A model generated the notes under the pieces. That model did no database searches. It was given only the letters and a program-made list of their open reading frames with translations, and had not been told where the DNA came from. The position numbers and the translations under genes are program-made. From the NCBI GenBank assembly GCA_022578605.1, contig MU394075.1, positions 1 through 64,000 on the forward strand: a stretch of 64,000 nucleotides of DNA. The letters run 5' to 3'. Within the stretch, counting starts at the first letter, position 1. The number at the start of each line of letters is the position of its first letter. The stretch is from Camillea tinctor. Lineage: Eukaryota; Ascomycota; Sordariomycetes; Xylariales; Xylariaceae. Shown here in pieces: positions 61,333-64,000 of the stretch.

Positions 61333-64000
61333 AATATGGAGTATGCAGTAGATAGAAGTATGCATGCGAACTACCCAGTCCCTATTTTTGACGTCGTAGA
61401 GTGTTCAGCACTGTATACGCGATAGATCAAGGTCAAGTATCAAAAAGTCAACTTGTACGCATATGGTGTTTATGTAAGTAAGCCATGTGTGTGTATGCAT
61501 AAATGTACGAGAAAAGAAAAAATAACCGATGAGCCATTGACAGTTAACGGCATTCGCTGTGACGTGATGACGAAGAAAAATAATTTACCTTACATACCTT
61601 ACTCATTCAATGCCGGGATTGCTAGGTACTGCTGGGGCGGCGGAATATGCAATGCAAGGGGAAATAGGAAGGGGGGAGGAAAAGAGAGAGAAGATACCCT
61701 GCTGACGCCTTTGGGGCACATATGAGGCTTATTGCTAGGGTAGATAGAGTTGGGTAAGAAGTAATGTTAGCTATGTAGGGTACTTTTTTTTCTTTTTTTT
61801 CGCAACATCATTTCTGTAGATCACCTATAGCTATGTAGTTGTCAATTTGCGAAGCAAGTATACCCCGAAATAGCAGGGTCAGCACTGACTTCCATCAAGG
61901 AGGTTAAGTTTGGTAAGTAAAGACATGAAAGATCCGCACAGCATGACATGTTTGCGAACCCACTACTCGAAGTCTTGCTATTTAATAGTCTGACCTCTAT
62001 CGACCAATCATCAAACACCCTTGACTTGGCCACAGGTGCGCAACGTGAGCATATGCACGAACTGAGCCGCACGACCTGTCTGAGGTAATGCGTGAAATAA
62101 GTTTAGTATCGTCGGACCAGAATTTTTTGTGCCTGCAGTAGTCGGCTCGTGTTGATTGGCGTTTCTCTGCATCAGATTATAGAGCCGATGCCTGCTCTCC
62201 TTTACCGTCGCTTCTGCGCGGTCTAGCGTGCGGACATGGATTACCTATGGGTGTGCCTGGGTTGTAGAGACCGAGAGTAGTGGAGGCCGGAAGATACTCG
62301 CCATCTCCTGCCCCGTCGTCGATCGGGATATAATTTCTCTTGATCCTCCAAATAAGAACCGTTGAAGGAAAAAAAACAAAAAAGGAAACGCCACTACGGA
62401 CTCCCGTGCTTACCTGCCATAAAGAGATATGTGATATATCCATTTTTTCTTCTCTTGAAATATTTTGTCTGAGAAGATCTTTCTGTAGAGTCAAGTTGAA
62501 AAAAGACCACTGCACACAGTGAGTTGTTGTCAGTATCATTCGGGCCAGTCGAGGCCGAGTCTTGGGTCGGTCCCGGTTTCAAGTGCTGATCTATTGCCTC
62601 TCTCTCTTCCCCGCGTTCGGCGCTTAAGCACTGCCTCCCAGCGTCTACTAAACCATCAGCATGTCGGCTGGGGGAGCCATGGAGTCGTGCACCTGTCGGC
62701 TACACAGCATCGCCGCGCGCTTGCTTAGCAGCTTAGTAGAATGTGTCGTTCCAGCATGGCCAAAAAGACGGACCGAATGCGCGCGGATGGTGAGATTAGG
62801 CGCGAAGGGCGCGCGGCTGTACCTCGTGTAAGTGTAATCGAACGAAAGTGGCAAACTAGGTAAGTGAAACCGCCCCCAAAAATAGGTTCATGGAAACGCG
62901 AACCAGAAGCATGTCAGGTTCGGATATATGATAAATTTAAGGGAAAAAAGTAGCCTTACATAGCGAGAGGCTGACAGGCGATGGGAAAGGAATTTGTCAA
63001 GATTAACAAAACAATGAACCGTATTAAAAATAAAGAAAGTTTACGTTTTTGCCCCGGGGGTTTTGAATCGCTAAGTTCTGTCTAAAACCTACTTACAAGG
63101 CCAACCCCTGTCGGTAACCCGTCGGTAGCCCACCTGTCAAAGATACCCGCTGGTCCACTTCCTCCGCCTGTCCCACAACGGAAACACTAATAAGCTCAAG
63201 GTTGAAGTCAACTGAACCCTACTCCCGCCCTTTTAGTGTGGCCTCCATAAAATAAGCTGAACCTTCGTCTCCAATATGTATGCATGTAGTAGGTAATCCC
63301 CCAAATTAAGGTGCTGGTAATATTACATAACCCACATAGGAGCCGAACAGGCGGGGCTGATGTAGGGCAAGGTACACTACATACTTATCGGTACAGGGTA
63401 AGATACACTGCATACCTGCCGGTTACCTATAGGTAGACGCAAATAATAGACCTCATACAACGTAGGCACTAGTAGGTCTTGTAAGTACAAATATAAACCA
63501 TTGGGTTTAATTAAAGCATCCAGCAGCCTCATAAGTAGTGTAAGGGTGTTTGTAAGTAAGCACCTCCTGCGGGGACTTAGAAGAGTATTACAAGATGGAT
63601 GTACATAGGGCTATTGCGAGTGCAATAAGCAATCGGAAAGATCTACATGGTCTAGGTAGGTCCTTGTAGACAAGATGTGTGCAAGATTGGCTGGTTGGGT
63701 ATCTATGCACGGACTTGGGGTTGTTAGTTATTGTTTTTTTTCTCCAGGAATCCTTCGATGACCAGGGGGTTTGGGGTCTCCGGCTTAAGGTGATGTGGAA
63801 AATCCTTTGGCGGTGTGCTCCGTATATGGTTCTTCGTCGAATGTCTAGTAGTGTGGTTGTATCAGGTTAACTAGTGTAATTGTAGTGTGTGCGCGGTGTA
63901 GCAGTAATGTAGGACCTTTACTCCAAGTTCCCTCCCCAACATGATAATCCAATAGGAAGGAATGTAACCAGCCGCCCGAACTTGAACACATCTTGTCTAG

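Larger units (their letters stand above)
54732..64000. other. 9.3-kb region without a recognised gene
   Basis: No coding region can be supported on either strand. The DNA is not uniformly AT-rich like the left deserts. Instead it is full of GTAGGTA/TACCTAC motifs, pyrimidine and purine tracts and microsatellites. Short frames such as 60444-60725 and 62177-62539 (minus) have no motifs. It could be the long upstream region of a gene beyond the window, a source of non-coding RNA, or spacer. Confidence 0.5.

Overview
The window is a filamentous ascomycete chromosome segment (Pezizomycotina, most likely a Sordariomycete). Genes carry short introns of about 50-150 bp with GT/AG borders, coding exons are much more GC-rich than their surroundings, and the recognisable genes are typically fungal: a DIM-2-type DNA methyltransferase, a vacuolar aspartyl protease, an Hce2-type secreted protein and a But2-domain protein. 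No bacterial-style operons, CRISPR arrays or rRNA were seen. Exon borders below were assembled by hand from splice signals. For every spliced gene the summed exons are an exact multiple of three.

Left part (1-24 kb) is an accessory-looking landscape of AT-rich, TpA-rich gene-poor DNA with gene islands. Gene order: a complete eight-exon class I sesquiterpene-synthase-like gene (minus), a DUF2306-like membrane protein (plus), a SnoaL-like gene broken by one extra base (minus), an MFS sugar-transporter-family gene (minus), a 5.6-kb AT-rich desert, an unrecognised 372-aa protein (plus), a secreted But2-domain protein (minus), and a second AT-rich stretch holding a 452-bp terminal-inverted-repeat element flanked by TA.

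Middle part (24.9-50 kb) is core genome. It holds cytosolic serine hydroxymethyltransferase, an Hce2/Ecp2-like secreted cysteine-rich protein, the PEP4-type vacuolar aspartyl protease, a 1007-aa protein with a long Pro/Gln/Tyr-rich tail, an intron-containing tRNA-Leu(CAG), a very GC-rich BNR/sialidase-fold protein with four Asp boxes, a BTB-like protein, a mitochondrial DUF155/RMND1-family protein and an 861-aa probable mitochondrial PPR-like protein.

Right part holds a 1358-aa DIM-2-type cytosine methyltransferase (50.5-54.7 kb) with an eight-residue polyglutamine insert in its catalytic domain, followed by more than 9 kb without a convincing gene. That stretch is rich in GTAGGTA-type and other simple repeats and may be a long regulatory region.

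The most useful leads are the intact terpene synthase and its possible partners, the frameshifted SnoaL-like gene, the TA-flanked element, the RIP-like AT-rich blocks beside a DNA methyltransferase, a repeated palindrome TACCTAGGTA found six times and only between genes, and the uncharacterised 372-aa protein with a Gly-rich hydrophobic helix. I saw no clear evidence of a wholly new system.
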